Assembly: GCA_018823135.1 (NCBI GenBank)
Contig: JAHJJF010000091.1
Coordinates: 1 to 47,981, forward strand
Origin: Pseudomonadota bacterium
GTDB taxonomy: Bacteria > Desulfobacterota > Desulfobulbia > Desulfobulbales > CALZHT01
Direction: 5' to 3'
Length of the DNA: 47,981 bases
Both the position numbers and the translations under genes were made by a program. The notes beneath the pieces were generated by a model that saw only the letters and a list, made by a program, of their open reading frames with translations, did not search any database and had not been told where the DNA came from. Each line of letters opens with the position of its first letter. The stretch's first letter is position 1. Of the stretch, positions 26,284 through 35,728 are shown one piece after another.

Positions 26284-27206
26284 CCGGCCATTCCTACCTG
26301 CCGACCCTCAATGAGGTTGTCAATGACCTTATCGAGTTGCTTGGTTGTTTTTGAGGCCGGATGCTGCTGCACATAGACCTGCCTTTTGTTGGTGCTCCTG
26401 GTGACGAACTCGTCAAACTCTACATGCCCGACGTATTTTGCATTGAAGCCGAAATACTTCATACAGACGCTTTTAGCTGAATGTCCGACTTGAGCGTCCT
26501 TGCCGTTTTTCGACTTATTCAACAGAATATTTACGGTGAAACTATTCAGTTCACTGGTGATTACCTCTTCGACTTGTTCGGAATATCCTTTAAGATAATC
26601 CAGCAATTGTTTGAGGGTCTCAATGCCGAGCTTTCCCCTGTTTTTCCAGGAAGCGGTTACAACGTCCTTTTTACCGGCCATGGTCATGGCGGTAACCAGT
26701 TTCCGAAAAAACACGTTTTTCAGAAAATAATACATATTTTCTATGGCGATCATCTCAGGAACGATCACCGCAATCATCTTATCGGCAAGCAGGAAGGTAT
26801 CAATGGTATTGAAATGGGTCCCGGCGCCGAGATCTATGAGGATGTGGTCGGCATCGAGTTCTTTGATGTGGTGAAAAAACTTTCGTTTCTGCGCGTGCTT
26901 AATGCTGTCAGAGGAGAGCGAATTGACTGTACCGCTCAAAAGCTTGAGATTAGGGATGCCGGACTCGACAAGCAAATCCTCTAAAGGGGCTTTTTTATCA
27001 AAGAAATCAGAAAGGGAGGTTTTCGGGCGGCTCATGCCGAGGAACGAATGCAAATTGGCGCCGCCCAAATCAGCGTCTATGAGCACGACTTTTTTGCCGC
27101 GCATCGCCAGCGTGCTGCCGATACTGCTGATGATAAAGCTCTTGCCGATACCGCCTTTACCACCGCCTATGGCCCAGATTTCCCTTTCTGTTTTTCGCTC
27201 AGTCAT
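26280..27206 (-). CDS. MinD/FlhG-like P-loop ATPase
   Basis: The 308-residue protein has the deviant Walker A motif GGGKGGIGKS (residues 14-23) with the signature lysine, a switch region VLIDADLGGANLH (about 41-53) and HILIDLGAGTHFNT (Walker B-like, about 120). This places it among the MinD/ParA/FlhG ATPases that form ATP-dependent dimers on membranes or DNA. The C-terminal part lacks a clear amphipathic MinD membrane helix. It is coupled by a 4-base overlap to the J-like/HTH protein, which may be its partner. No flagellar or min genes are nearby, so which process it positions is unknown. Confidence 0.88.
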   Translation of the reverse strand: MTERKTEREIWAIGGGKGGIGKSFIISSIGSTLAMRGKKVVLIDADLGGANLHSFLGMSRPKTSLSDFFDKKAPLEDLLVESGIPNLKLLSGTVNSLSSDSIKHAQKRKFFHHIKELDADHILIDLGAGTHFNTIDTFLLADKMIAVIVPEMIAIENMYYFLKNVFFRKLVTAMTMAGKKDVVTASWKNRGKLGIETLKQLLDYLKGYSEQVEEVITSELNSFTVNILLNKSKNGKDAQVGHSAKSVCMKYFGFNAKYVGHVEFDEFVTRSTNKRQVYVQQHPASKTTKQLDKVIDNLIEGRQVGMAG

Positions 27207-27364
27207 CCCTTACTGAATTCCGATAATCATTAAACACCAGCCTGAAAATTCTCTCTTTGCAAGATCTGGCAATTTGGGGCTAACAACAGTATTACTCATG
27301 GTAATATCGAGAAATTACGCTAAACCTTTTCAGGAAACGGGTCAACCAATAAATTTCTGCTCCC

Positions 27365-27568
27365 TTAAGGTGCGCGGTCCTTGTCTTCCACAAGATAATC
27401 CTTCAATTTCTCAAGCAAGGAATCCGGCAGCGGTTCGTTATAAAGAAAGGCCTGCGCCTCCTCACCGGTAATCTGCTGTTTCACCTCAATGGGCAGGGAT
27501 CGTAAAATCGCCATTCTGTCTGGATCGGGCTTTTCCTTTCTCGGACCTGCATGATCGTCTTTCATCAT
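27365..27568 (-). CDS. Small acidic/basic hypothetical protein
   Basis: This 67-residue soluble protein has no recognisable domain. It is supported by AAGGAAAAT directly before the start and by coding-like composition. The text between (MAILRSLPIEVKQQITGEE, then FLYNEPLPDSLLEKLKDYL) predicts two or three helices. It lies alone between the MinD-like gene and the metallophosphoesterase. Function unknown. Confidence 0.6.
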   Translation of the reverse strand: MMKDDHAGPRKEKPDPDRMAILRSLPIEVKQQITGEEAQAFLYNEPLPDSLLEKLKDYLVEDKDRAP

Positions 27569-27820
27569 ATTTTCCTTTTTGTGAATCTTTATAATTCTCA
27601 GCTGCGAGCAGGATACGACAATGACCTGAAACGTTTTGATCAGAAGATCAGGATCATTTTTCCTTTGTTCCTGGGGTTGATGCTATAATAATTTCTCTGG
27701 TGAAACTCCCCGCGCCAAAAACAGTGCAATAATCTTTACTTGCTTATTAGTAATACGACCAGTTAAAAAGGTGAGATGATTATCCCACATCACAAGAGCA
27801 ACATTTTTCTATAAAAAACC

Positions 27821-29017
27821 ATGTCCCTTTTTCTGCTCACATTTCTTGCTATTTACGGTTCTGCACATCTTTATTTCTTCATAAAGGCCAAAAGCGCTTT
27901 CAAGTTCGGGCGTAATAGAATTTCTCTGCTCTGCCTGTTCCTGTCAGTAATGACAGCAGCACCGATCATTGTCCGTCTGCTGGAAAGGTCCGCCCATGAA
28001 ACTCCGGCATTACTCATGGCGTGGATTGGCTACTGCTGGATGGGGTTCCTGTTCCTCTTTGTTTCCATTGCCGTTGTGGTGGACTTCCTGAGAGTGGCCT
28101 CAAAACTCCAGGAATTCTTCACAAGAAAAAAGTTCCCGGCCTTTCAGCTGAATCCAGCGCTGGTCTTTTTCGTTCCCCTGGCGCTGTCCTCGGCGATCTG
28201 CATTTATGGTTTTTTCGAAGCCCGAAATATAAGCATGGAGACAATCACCATTGAAACAGAAAAATTACCATCTAACACCTCATTGCGAATCGTGCAGATT
28301 TCTGACGTACACCTGGGGCTTCTTGTCGGAGAAAAAAGGCTTCAACAAATACTTTCGGCGGTCAAGGCCGCAGAGCCGGATCTGCTTGTTTCAACCGGCG
28401 ATCTTGTTGACGGCTCTATAATTCGACCGGTTGATCTTGCCGCAATGTTTCAGGAAATAAAGCCCCGGTATGGAAAATATGCCGTTACCGGCAATCATGA
28501 ATATTACGCAGGATTATCAAAATCAGTGTCTTTTACCGAAAGTGCCGGCTTTACTTTGCTTCACGGTAATTACCTGTCGATAACCAACACCCTGATCCTT
28601 GCAGGTGTTGACGATGAAACGAGTCATTTTATCACCCAGCGCCCTGCTTTACCGGAAAAGACATTTCTTTCCGGCATCATCCCCGAAAAGTTTGTGCTTT
28701 TCCTGAAACACCGGCCAGAGGTTGACCCGGACAGTGCACCCTTTTTTGATCTTCAACTCTCGGGCCATTTCCATAAGGGGCAGATCTTTCCGTTTAATCT
28801 CCTGACCTGGTTTCGATATCCGGTGAGGGCCGGCCATCTCAACAGGAAAAACGGCACATTACTGTATGTGAGCAGAGGGTCTGGAACCTGGGGTCCGCCG
28901 ATTCGATTTCTCGCTCCCCCGGAAGTTACGGTGATCAATCTTGTCGGAATCGTATCAAGTTGCAGCAGCAAAAGGTCCACCTCACAAAATCAACACGTTA
29001 CAACCCCTGTCGATTAA
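27821..29017 (+). CDS. Membrane-anchored metallophosphoesterase
   Basis: The 398-residue protein has four hydrophobic segments in its first 140 residues, then a calcineurin-like phosphoesterase domain. The metal-binding motifs appear in order: ISDVHLG (DxH), STGDLVDG (GDxxD), VTGNHEYY (GNHE) and, near the end, LSGHFHKGQ (GHxH). Such proteins hydrolyse phosphodiester or pyrophosphate bonds; membrane forms such as YkuE-like enzymes act on lipid-linked substrates. The catalytic domain probably faces the periplasm or is membrane-proximal. The ribosome site before the ATG is weak. The last ~25 residues are serine-rich and look unrelated to the domain. Confidence 0.88.
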   Translation: MSLFLLTFLAIYGSAHLYFFIKAKSAFKFGRNRISLLCLFLSVMTAAPIIVRLLERSAHETPALLMAWIGYCWMGFLFLFVSIAVVVDFLRVASKLQEFFTRKKFPAFQLNPALVFFVPLALSSAICIYGFFEARNISMETITIETEKLPSNTSLRIVQISDVHLGLLVGEKRLQQILSAVKAAEPDLLVSTGDLVDGSIIRPVDLAAMFQEIKPRYGKYAVTGNHEYYAGLSKSVSFTESAGFTLLHGNYLSITNTLILAGVDDETSHFITQRPALPEKTFLSGIIPEKFVLFLKHRPEVDPDSAPFFDLQLSGHFHKGQIFPFNLLTWFRYPVRAGHLNRKNGTLLYVSRGSGTWGPPIRFLAPPEVTVINLVGIVSSCSSKRSTSQNQHVTTPVD

Positions 29018-29097
29018 ATCAGTCTGTTCCAAGTCTCTTTGCATTCGCTATCTGCGATTTCATCAATCCTGTTAATCCGGCAACCCACCCGGAAAAC

Positions 29098-29139
29098 AAA
29101 AAAATAAGCGGCGGGAGCCTTAAAACTTCCGCCGCTTAT
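29098..29139 (-). terminator. Rho-independent terminator of the small membrane protein gene
   Basis: On the minus strand a 14-bp stem with one G-U pair (29104-29117 with 29126-29139) is followed by a run of seven T. It lies about 40 bases past the stop of the 29178-29480 gene; as it is symmetrical it may also stop plus-strand transcripts from the phosphoesterase gene. Confidence 0.88.
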
Positions 29140-29177
29140 GAAAAAATGCACTTTATCTATGAACGAGACTGGAGGGG

Positions 29178-29480
29178 TTAACCCCTGATAGCGTACTGCT
29201 CCTTGAAGCCTGCATAGAGCAATGCACCGCCCAGAAAAAGTAACGCTATCTGTACGAAACTGAAAAACAGCGGCTGAACAATAATTCCCGATGCCGCCGC
29301 AAGAACCACCACCAGATAGGCAACTCCAATGGGTGCGTTCTTGGTTTCCCCGAGGAGTTTATTATGGATCGGCGCGAGCAGAAGACCTGCGGCAATACAG
29401 AGGAAAAAAGGCCATGCCGACTCAAATTGAAATTTAAGCGCAATTATTGATATGAGCAATGAACCAATGATAATATTCAT
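29178..29480 (-). CDS. Small three-helix membrane protein
   Basis: This 100-residue protein consists of three hydrophobic helices (about 1-17, 22-40 and 50-90 as a longer pair) with few charged residues between. No family is recognised. AGGAG five bases before the ATG and a strong downstream terminator show it is a real single-gene transcript. No conserved polar residues suggest an enzyme or channel. Confidence 0.7.
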   Translation of the reverse strand: MNIIIGSLLISIIALKFQFESAWPFFLCIAAGLLLAPIHNKLLGETKNAPIGVAYLVVVLAAASGIIVQPLFFSFVQIALLFLGGALLYAGFKEQYAIRG

Positions 29481-29604
29481 GGTATCTCCTGTTTTCTTTT
29501 TTGTTCAGATCCGTGTTTAAACGCATGATTTCAGACGCAGCATCTCACCGATTACCACAAACCCACACATGCAGTCAACCGGGATATCATAATTGTTAAG
29601 AAAA

Positions 29605-29802
29605 TTATCTTTTCCTGCTCTTCCGAGGTTTATCGCCTTTTTCCGTCTTTATCTTTTTGGATGCCGTTCCCTCGTCGCCCGGATTGACAGAGCCAAGGCC
29701 GAGGCATTGCGGGCATTCTTCCGTGGAAAGCAAAAACCGGCTGACCCCCTTAAAATAGCTTATCTGGCCCGATCCGCCACACACTTCACAGACTTTCTTC
29801 AT
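29605..29802 (-). CDS. Small zinc-ribbon protein (DnaJ-type CxxCxGxG)
   Basis: The 65-residue protein has CEVCGGSG near its start and CPQCLGLGS about 25 residues later: two CxxCxGxG knuckles that together bind one zinc ion, as in DnaJ. A lysine/arginine-rich tail follows (KKIKTEKGDKPRKSRKR). I start it at the Met before KKVCEVCGG; a frame continues upstream but has no coding character. The ribosome site is weak. It follows the ATP-grasp gene on the same strand by about 145 bases. A chaperone- or RNA-related role is possible, but nothing shows which. Confidence 0.65.
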   Translation of the reverse strand: MKKVCEVCGGSGQISYFKGVSRFLLSTEECPQCLGLGSVNPGDEGTASKKIKTEKGDKPRKSRKR

Positions 29803-29945
29803 GAAATTACCAGGATAATCAAAGCGTTTAAGCGATAACGAGCGTAGCCCGGGCCTGTTGCTCCGCCGCGCGAAAATACCAGCCGGAAAAACCACAGAAA
29901 TGCTTCCGTTTTTGGCATTCACGGGGACAGCAGCATAAACACAGA

Positions 29946-30740
29946 TCAAGGGGATGAAAACAACTCCCCGGACAAGAGCTTTTCACGAATTACTTCCTTG
30001 AGAACCATTTTCTTCTTCCTGAAGCCCTCTCGCCCATACTGCATGTTGGCTTCGATAATATACCATGAATCATCATGGAGCAATAAATCCAGCCCAACGT
30101 CATTAAACTTACAGCGCCTGGCATATTTTTCCGCAAGACCTATGGCCTCCTCGGGCACATTATCAAAATCAATTTCCCCTCCCTGTGAGATATTGGCCCT
30201 GAAATTACCGGGGGCGCACTTTCTCCAGTATGCAAGGACACACCGGTAATTGATCAACACGACTCGCAGGTCTCTGCTGTGCGGCAGGTATTCTTGAATA
30301 TAACCCACTTTTACGACTCGCAGGTATTGTTCAAGTTCCGGGAGATTGGTGATTTTAAAAACTCCCTTGCCCATGGATGACGCGCGTGGAATTTTAGCGA
30401 TGAATGGAAAAGTGAAATCATCAAGGATATCCGCCTTCTTCCGTGAATAATAAAATCTCGTTCTCGGATGAGGAATTTCCAGCAGATTAAAAAGCGTTGT
30501 CTGCTTTATTTTCTCATCAGCATACAGGTAGGTTTCAACACTGGGGAATATCTTTCTCCCGGCCGTGGTAAAAAACTGCGCATAATTCAATGATGGATAA
30601 AGAATCAGCTTAGCCTGGTTAATCATTTGTCTTTCGCGGGGAGTGTAATCATGGTAATTGGGCTTGACCCCAAGGGTCTGCACCTCTGGAATCGCCCGCA
30701 TCCGGCTGCCTAACGCCACAAAAGAGACTTCACCCCCCAT
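29946..30740 (-). CDS. RimK-like ATP-grasp protein
   Basis: The 264-residue protein has the ATP-grasp layout: an ADP-binding lysine and loop in FPFIAKIPRASSMGKGVFKI (about 133-152), a hinge in GYIQEYLPHSRDLRVVLI (about 170-187) and the metal-binding end DVGLDLLLHDDSWYIIEANM (about 217-236, with Glu and Asn in the IEAN motif). RimK-type enzymes ligate an amino acid or carboxylate to an amine, forming a peptide-like bond at the cost of ATP. The substrate is not readable. It is somewhat short for a full RimK. It stands alone between unrelated genes. GAGGTGAGG precedes the ATG. Confidence 0.82.
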   Translation of the reverse strand: MGGEVSFVALGSRMRAIPEVQTLGVKPNYHDYTPRERQMINQAKLILYPSLNYAQFFTTAGRKIFPSVETYLYADEKIKQTTLFNLLEIPHPRTRFYYSRKKADILDDFTFPFIAKIPRASSMGKGVFKITNLPELEQYLRVVKVGYIQEYLPHSRDLRVVLINYRCVLAYWRKCAPGNFRANISQGGEIDFDNVPEEAIGLAEKYARRCKFNDVGLDLLLHDDSWYIIEANMQYGREGFRKKKMVLKEVIREKLLSGELFSSP

Positions 30741-30796
30741 GACCTCACCTCTTTTTAATTTCTTGATAATCGAACAATATTTACCGGATTGAAGCT

Positions 30797-30906
30797 CCCC
30801 GCGGCAGATAAGCGCCAGGCTTTGAGCCTCGGAGAATGCACTCGCAGGTCCTGTTTAAAATTCGAACCGCTCAAATCAGGATAGATCGAACCATTCGTCT
30901 ATCCTG
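30797..30906. repeat. Second copy of the 32-bp motif and a long hairpin
   Basis: The 30741-31178 gap has no supportable gene. It holds copy 2 (30797-30828) of the motif at 15777 and a hairpin: CAGGATAGA (30877-30885) pairs with TCTATCCTG (30898-30906), and inside it CGAA pairs with TTCG. No T-tract follows, so it is not a clear terminator. Confidence 0.5.
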
Positions 30907-31178
30907 CCACAAAGATTCAACCATAGTAAAGGCAAACCTGCTCAAACAGGATTTAACTCACATGACAGATTGAACCCGAGCCGCGACAGTTTATGCCTGG
31001 CGGGAATTCCTTGCGCTTCTTAAATCCCTGATTTTCTGTTACCACACTCTCAACCCATGGAGCATCTTGTATAATAACCATTTTGACAGCCGTATAAAAT
31101 CCGGTATATGTGCTTTGACAAACCCGGTGATACATATTTTAATAGGATCTTTAAAACGTTAATTCAAAAAGGAACAAC

Positions 31179-32009
31179 ATGACGGAAATCCCTTTCGGTT
31201 ACGCAAAACTTGATCACCCTGATATTCTTGCCGTTCTCTTCCATCCGCGCAAAGACGTAAGCACACAACCGCCACCCAATGCTGTTGCACATGATATCAG
31301 CGTTGCCGATGGCATTACCGTTGAAGGGCGCCTGCATCTTTCTGACCCAGCCGCCCCGCACATCCTTTTCTTTCACGGAAACGGCGAGATCGTCAGCGAT
31401 TATGACGACATCGGGCCCATGTATAACGCTGTCGGACTTAATTTTCTGGCTGTTGATTATCGCGGCTACGGCAACAGCACAGGAACGCCCACTGCCAGCT
31501 CCATGATGGCCGATGCTCACACAATCTTTAGCTGGATTAAAGAATGGATGTCGCGGGAAAACCGTACCGGGTCCCTGATCGTCATGGGCCGTTCCCTTGG
31601 GAGCGCCTGTGCCATTGAACTTGCCGCTTCCTACCCGGAAGACATTGTCGGCCTGATCATTGAAAGCGGCTTTGCCCACACCCTGCCTTTACTGCTGACG
31701 CTGGGGGTGGACGCTAATACGCTGGATTTCTCTGAAATGAACGGCTTCAAAAACGCCCAGAAAATCTCCGGTATCGCCAAACCTACGCTTATCCTCCATG
31801 GCCAGTTCGACGAGATTATTCCGGTAGCAAGCGCCGAAATACTGCAATCGCTGAGCCCTGCCAAGGGCAAGGAATTTCAGATGGTGCCGGGCGCCGACCA
31901 CAATACGATCATTGAAAAGACGGGCAGAATGTATTTCGAGGTAATTAAAAGATTCACTGATAAGATCGCCTGCATAAAACCGAAGCGATATGTGAGCAGG
32001 CGAAAATAG
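31179..32009 (+). CDS. Alpha/beta hydrolase (serine esterase type)
   Basis: The 276-residue protein shows the alpha/beta-hydrolase sequence: oxyanion region LFFHGNGEIVSDYDD (about 66-80), nucleophile elbow GRSLGSA (Ser near residue 137), acid in LHGQFDEIIPV (Asp near 210) and catalytic histidine in PGADHNTI (near 241). It resembles the BEM46/YfhR-like group of uncharacterised hydrolases. No signal peptide is seen, so it should be cytoplasmic. AAGGA lies five bases before the ATG. The next gene begins about 95 bases downstream on the same strand. The natural substrate is unknown. Confidence 0.88.
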   Translation: MTEIPFGYAKLDHPDILAVLFHPRKDVSTQPPPNAVAHDISVADGITVEGRLHLSDPAAPHILFFHGNGEIVSDYDDIGPMYNAVGLNFLAVDYRGYGNSTGTPTASSMMADAHTIFSWIKEWMSRENRTGSLIVMGRSLGSACAIELAASYPEDIVGLIIESGFAHTLPLLLTLGVDANTLDFSEMNGFKNAQKISGIAKPTLILHGQFDEIIPVASAEILQSLSPAKGKEFQMVPGADHNTIIEKTGRMYFEVIKRFTDKIACIKPKRYVSRRK

Positions 32010-32103
32010 ATTCGCTGGCCGCACAGAAAACAAGAGCCGACTTCTCAAGGGTTTGCCAGACCGATTTTTCCAGAAATTTATCCTTTGTCCGCAGGAGAAG
32101 CCG

Positions 32104-34251
32104 TTGTCCAGAAAAAAGCAGTCCCGGTTCAGCGAAACAGGTTTTCTTCTCATCAGAAACTGGTACGGATCGCTATTCGGCATTATTGGCGTCGCCGCTG
32201 TCGCCATGGGCCTGTTCGAGCCGGACTCAAATGTTTTGCTGCAAATCATTGTCGTCGGTCTCTTGATCTTTGCAAGCTGCCGCGATCTCTACCCTCGGCT
32301 GCAGGGAAAAATTTCCGACCGGTATCTTGATGCTGTTACCGGCCCTTTACTCTGGACCATCCTGATCTGGATCCTTTTTCGCCGGCTGGTTCCTTTTGCC
32401 GAACATGCTCTTTTCCTCCCGGCCTGTTTTGCTGCCTGGCTCTATGTGTCTTTTCCCATCAAACAACTCATCCTGCCGACCATGGCAGCTGTTTTCATGG
32501 AGATCGGACTCTTTGCTGCCGACGCGCAGTCGATTATTGTTCTTGTGCTCAATCTCATTTTTTATACCGCAGCCATAACCGCTTTAAGCCTTTTTACAGA
32601 CAGCAAGGCTTATCGCAGAAGAATGCGCCAGTCCCTGGCACGATCTAAAGCCCAGGCGGAAACAGATGAATATGCTTTGGATTTCGCCCTCATGGGCGAC
32701 ACGCCGTCTCTCTTGAACTCCCTGAATTTAACGGAAGACCTCGACAAGCCGCAAAACAGCCGCCCAGCAGTGGAAGCGGTCACCGCTTCTTTCAATCTCC
32801 AGCTTGAATTGCTGAGAAAAGCCCTGGGACTCACCACTGTTGCAATTTTATCCCTTGACCCGACAGGCTCGGAACTGCGCCTCAGAAACCTTACCACCTC
32901 AAGAAAAGATATTTTTTCCGGGCCCTATCCCGGTCAAGGCGGCTTTGTCAGCGCTCTGAAATCAGCCGGCAGTGAAGTCGCACTTGCCCCGGCCAAAGGT
33001 GGCTCCTGGAGCCTGCCGTATTATAAAAACCAGCAAGGCGTGGGAAGTCTCTTTGCCCTCAGGGTGGAGGACGATTTGGCGCCTGATGATGAAAATCAAT
33101 CCCCTAAAATAACCGCGATTCTCTGTGTTGATCGCACCAGTGACGATTCCTGGACGGAAACGGAACGAAATGTCCTGCGCACTGCAGCCCGCAAATTCTC
33201 CCTTGAACTTTCGATGAATCGAAAAATGCTGACTCTGGACAAAGAAAAATCAGCCATGCAGCGCGTTTGTGTCGGCCTTCGTGAACTCAACTCCGTCCTT
33301 GGCCTGGAACATGTATTTGATGCGACATTCACGGTGATCCGCACCCTGGTTGATGCCGACTGTATTGCCATAAGCCTTCGCAACAAAGACAAACACCGCG
33401 TGGTCCGGGCCGAGGGACTGCTTGCCGAGCAATTTCAAGACCTGGAAAAATCCGCAACTGAGGGGCTGGTCGGTCAGGCCTTCAAACTCCAGAGGACGGT
33501 TCCCTTAACCGCAGAATACCGCGGCCCCGCGCCGATCTTCAGCAACGATGAAAAAATTTCCGAATTTCGCTCTCTGCTGATCATGCCTCTTCTAAAAGAG
33601 GAAGGGGAGGTTATCGGCGCCTTGATCGTTGCGGCGTGCCGGCCTGGGGTTTTCACAAAACACCGCCGTGACATGCTGGAACTGATCGCCGCCCAGATCG
33701 CCATCAAAATTGATCTGGGCCAGGCCCATGAAAAAATCAACACCATGGCATCAACCGACGGACTTACCGGACTTGCAAACCACCGTACTTTTCAGCATGG
33801 TTTCGTTATCATGCTGGAGCGCGCCCGCAGGCAAAAAACTCCACTTTGCCTCATCCTCTGTGATATCGATTTTTTCAAAAAAGTTAACGACACCTACGGC
33901 CATCCCTTCGGCGACCAGGTATTGATGGCTGTTGCCAGAATACTTTCTGAAACAGTCCGGACCGTTGACCTCGCGGCCCGATACGGCGGCGAAGAATTTG
34001 CCATCGTCCTTGAAGGCTCGGATCAGGAGGGCGGCCGCCTCATGGCTGAAAGAATCAGAAACGCCATAGAAGAGATGACTGTCCGGCATGAAGGCCAGAC
34101 CGCCAATGTCACACTTTCACTGGGGCTTACCGTATTTCCTGTCTTCAGCGAAGAGAAATCCACACTGATAAGCCAGGCGGACCAGGCCCTTTACCGCGCA
34201 AAAAATCTCGGCAGAAACCAGGTCGTCTGCTGGTCTGAACTGAACCGGTGA
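32104..34251 (+). CDS. Membrane GAF-GGDEF diguanylate cyclase
   Basis: The protein of about 715 residues has five to six transmembrane helices in its first 170 residues. Two GAF-like regions follow (about 225-385 and 390-550), then a C-terminal GGDEF domain with an active GGEEF site (about 628-632). An RTVD motif five residues before it is the inhibitory I-site. It should therefore make cyclic di-GMP from two GTP and be feedback-inhibited by product. I choose TTG at 32104 because AGGAG lies nine bases upstream; an in-frame ATG at 32053 has no signal and would add 17 residues. The GAF domains probably sense a small ligand or redox state. The PilZ protein at 3183 is a possible receptor. Confidence 0.9.
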   Translation: MSRKKQSRFSETGFLLIRNWYGSLFGIIGVAAVAMGLFEPDSNVLLQIIVVGLLIFASCRDLYPRLQGKISDRYLDAVTGPLLWTILIWILFRRLVPFAEHALFLPACFAAWLYVSFPIKQLILPTMAAVFMEIGLFAADAQSIIVLVLNLIFYTAAITALSLFTDSKAYRRRMRQSLARSKAQAETDEYALDFALMGDTPSLLNSLNLTEDLDKPQNSRPAVEAVTASFNLQLELLRKALGLTTVAILSLDPTGSELRLRNLTTSRKDIFSGPYPGQGGFVSALKSAGSEVALAPAKGGSWSLPYYKNQQGVGSLFALRVEDDLAPDDENQSPKITAILCVDRTSDDSWTETERNVLRTAARKFSLELSMNRKMLTLDKEKSAMQRVCVGLRELNSVLGLEHVFDATFTVIRTLVDADCIAISLRNKDKHRVVRAEGLLAEQFQDLEKSATEGLVGQAFKLQRTVPLTAEYRGPAPIFSNDEKISEFRSLLIMPLLKEEGEVIGALIVAACRPGVFTKHRRDMLELIAAQIAIKIDLGQAHEKINTMASTDGLTGLANHRTFQHGFVIMLERARRQKTPLCLILCDIDFFKKVNDTYGHPFGDQVLMAVARILSETVRTVDLAARYGGEEFAIVLEGSDQEGGRLMAERIRNAIEEMTVRHEGQTANVTLSLGLTVFPVFSEEKSTLISQADQALYRAKNLGRNQVVCWSELNR

Positions 34252-34493
34252 AAATACTTGCGGTTATATTCCTGTTTAATTTTTGTCTCTAAATAGGTAT
34301 ACTGCATACACTTTAAAAATCACTCCCGTGGACAGCAAGAGGCGTGCTGTGGCCACAACATGCCTGAGCACTTAGAAACCACCGCTGAGTTTTACTGATT
34401 TTTCGTTCACACCCGGACAGAACTCTCCTGCATCATGAAAGCCGGGACTCAACGCTGTAGCGTGATACAATAAATTTTAAATGGAGCCTGTTG

Positions 34494-34892
34494 ATGTCAA
34501 AGCTCAAAGTTCTTATAGCTGAAGATTCCAAGCAGATCCAACTGTTTTATAAACGTGGCCTGTCGGAAAATGAATTCGAGATCAAGATGGCAAATGATGG
34601 AATGGAAGCCATTGCAATCTACGAGGAATGGAAACCGGATGTTATTCTGCTTGATTACATGATGCCGAATCTGAACGGCTATCAGTTTCTAAAAGATTTG
34701 CGTGAAAATAAAAAAGACACCTGGACGACGGTGATCGTTGTTACAGGAGTCACTGAAAAAAACGACATTGTTGCTTTTGCCAAACTGGGCATTCAAGGGT
34801 ATATCGTTAAGCCTTTCTTGGTTGAAGATCTTGCTTTAACCGTAAAAAAACACCACAAGGCAAATTCCGCCCGTATTGCCTCGGCAAAATAG
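34494..34892 (+). CDS. Stand-alone response regulator receiver (CheY-like)
   Basis: The 132-residue protein is one receiver domain: acidic pair in VLIAEDS, phospho-acceptor Asp in VILLDYMMP (near residue 54), a Thr in VVTGVT and the conserved lysine in YIVKPF. There is no output domain, so it works by protein contact like CheY or in a phosphorelay. GGAG seven bases upstream supports ATG 34494; a TTG lies one codon earlier. It follows the diguanylate cyclase by about 240 bases with no clear terminator between, so the two may be functionally linked. Confidence 0.92.
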   Translation: MSKLKVLIAEDSKQIQLFYKRGLSENEFEIKMANDGMEAIAIYEEWKPDVILLDYMMPNLNGYQFLKDLRENKKDTWTTVIVVTGVTEKNDIVAFAKLGIQGYIVKPFLVEDLALTVKKHHKANSARIASAK

Positions 34893-34937
34893 CCCGACCC
34901 TGCACTGTTGGCCCAAACAACGCAGGATCCCCGCATA

Positions 34938-35459
34938 TTACAAAGAATTAATCACCTTTTCCGTGCCATCCGGCATGATCAACACTCCCTGCTCAGCAAC
35001 GCCCTTGCTGTATTGCCCGACATATTTTCTCCCATCAGGATGGGTATAGGTCCCATTCCCGTGCGGCTTGTCCTCAAACCAGCCGCCCTCGTAGACACCG
35101 CCGCCGGGAAGGGTCAGGACCCCGTGGCCGTGATAGTTGCCGTCCTTCCATTCCCCTTCGTATTTTGTTCCGTCAGGATTGGTCTGTACTCCTTGTCCGC
35201 TGGGCAGATCTTTTTCCCATGACCCGACGTATTGCCGGCCGTCGGCAATTGTAAGGGTTCCCTGGCCATCATAATAGCCTTCCCTGAAAGAACCTGCATA
35301 ACGCCTGCCGTCATCAAAAATCAGGGTGCCGATTCCATTCTGACAATCGCCCTCAATGCATTCCGGGACAGTATTTTGGTTTTTGACGTAAAAAAACAGC
35401 CCTATCAAGATAAGGACCATTGCCACAGTTATTAGTTTGCTGATCGTTTTTTTATTCAT
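34938..35459 (-). CDS. Membrane-anchored MORN-repeat protein
   Basis: The 173-residue protein has one N-terminal transmembrane helix (about 8-24). A short Cys-containing stretch follows (CIEGDCQNGIGT), then about five MORN repeats of the form GxYxGxWxxGxxxGxGxxxxxxG (for example YDGQGTLTIADGRQYVGSW). MORN repeats form beta sheets that bind lipids or partner proteins. A related but longer lipoprotein lies at 44030 and shares the same CIxGxC lead-in. No ribosome site is obvious before the ATG. Confidence 0.85.
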   Translation of the reverse strand: MNKKTISKLITVAMVLILIGLFFYVKNQNTVPECIEGDCQNGIGTLIFDDGRRYAGSFREGYYDGQGTLTIADGRQYVGSWEKDLPSGQGVQTNPDGTKYEGEWKDGNYHGHGVLTLPGGGVYEGGWFEDKPHGNGTYTHPDGRKYVGQYSKGVAEQGVLIMPDGTEKVINSL

Positions 35460-35728
35460 CCGCGTATAGTTTCCACAAAAACCACATGCTTACAATTACT
35501 TTTTTGTGACTCTTAAGAATTCTCTGCTGTTATATGACATCATTCAGGCCCCTTGCGCCCGGCCCTGATTTCGAAGCAATCAGGCCCGCCGGGAGCGTGA
35601 CAGAAAATCACACATCGCCGAGCACGCAGGATAAGGGATTTTTCCCGCCGGTGAAGATGTTCGGAAAAGCCGCGGCTCATGCGCCAAAACAGTATAGCAG
35701 TATATTTATTTGACGGTTACCGCCGGTA

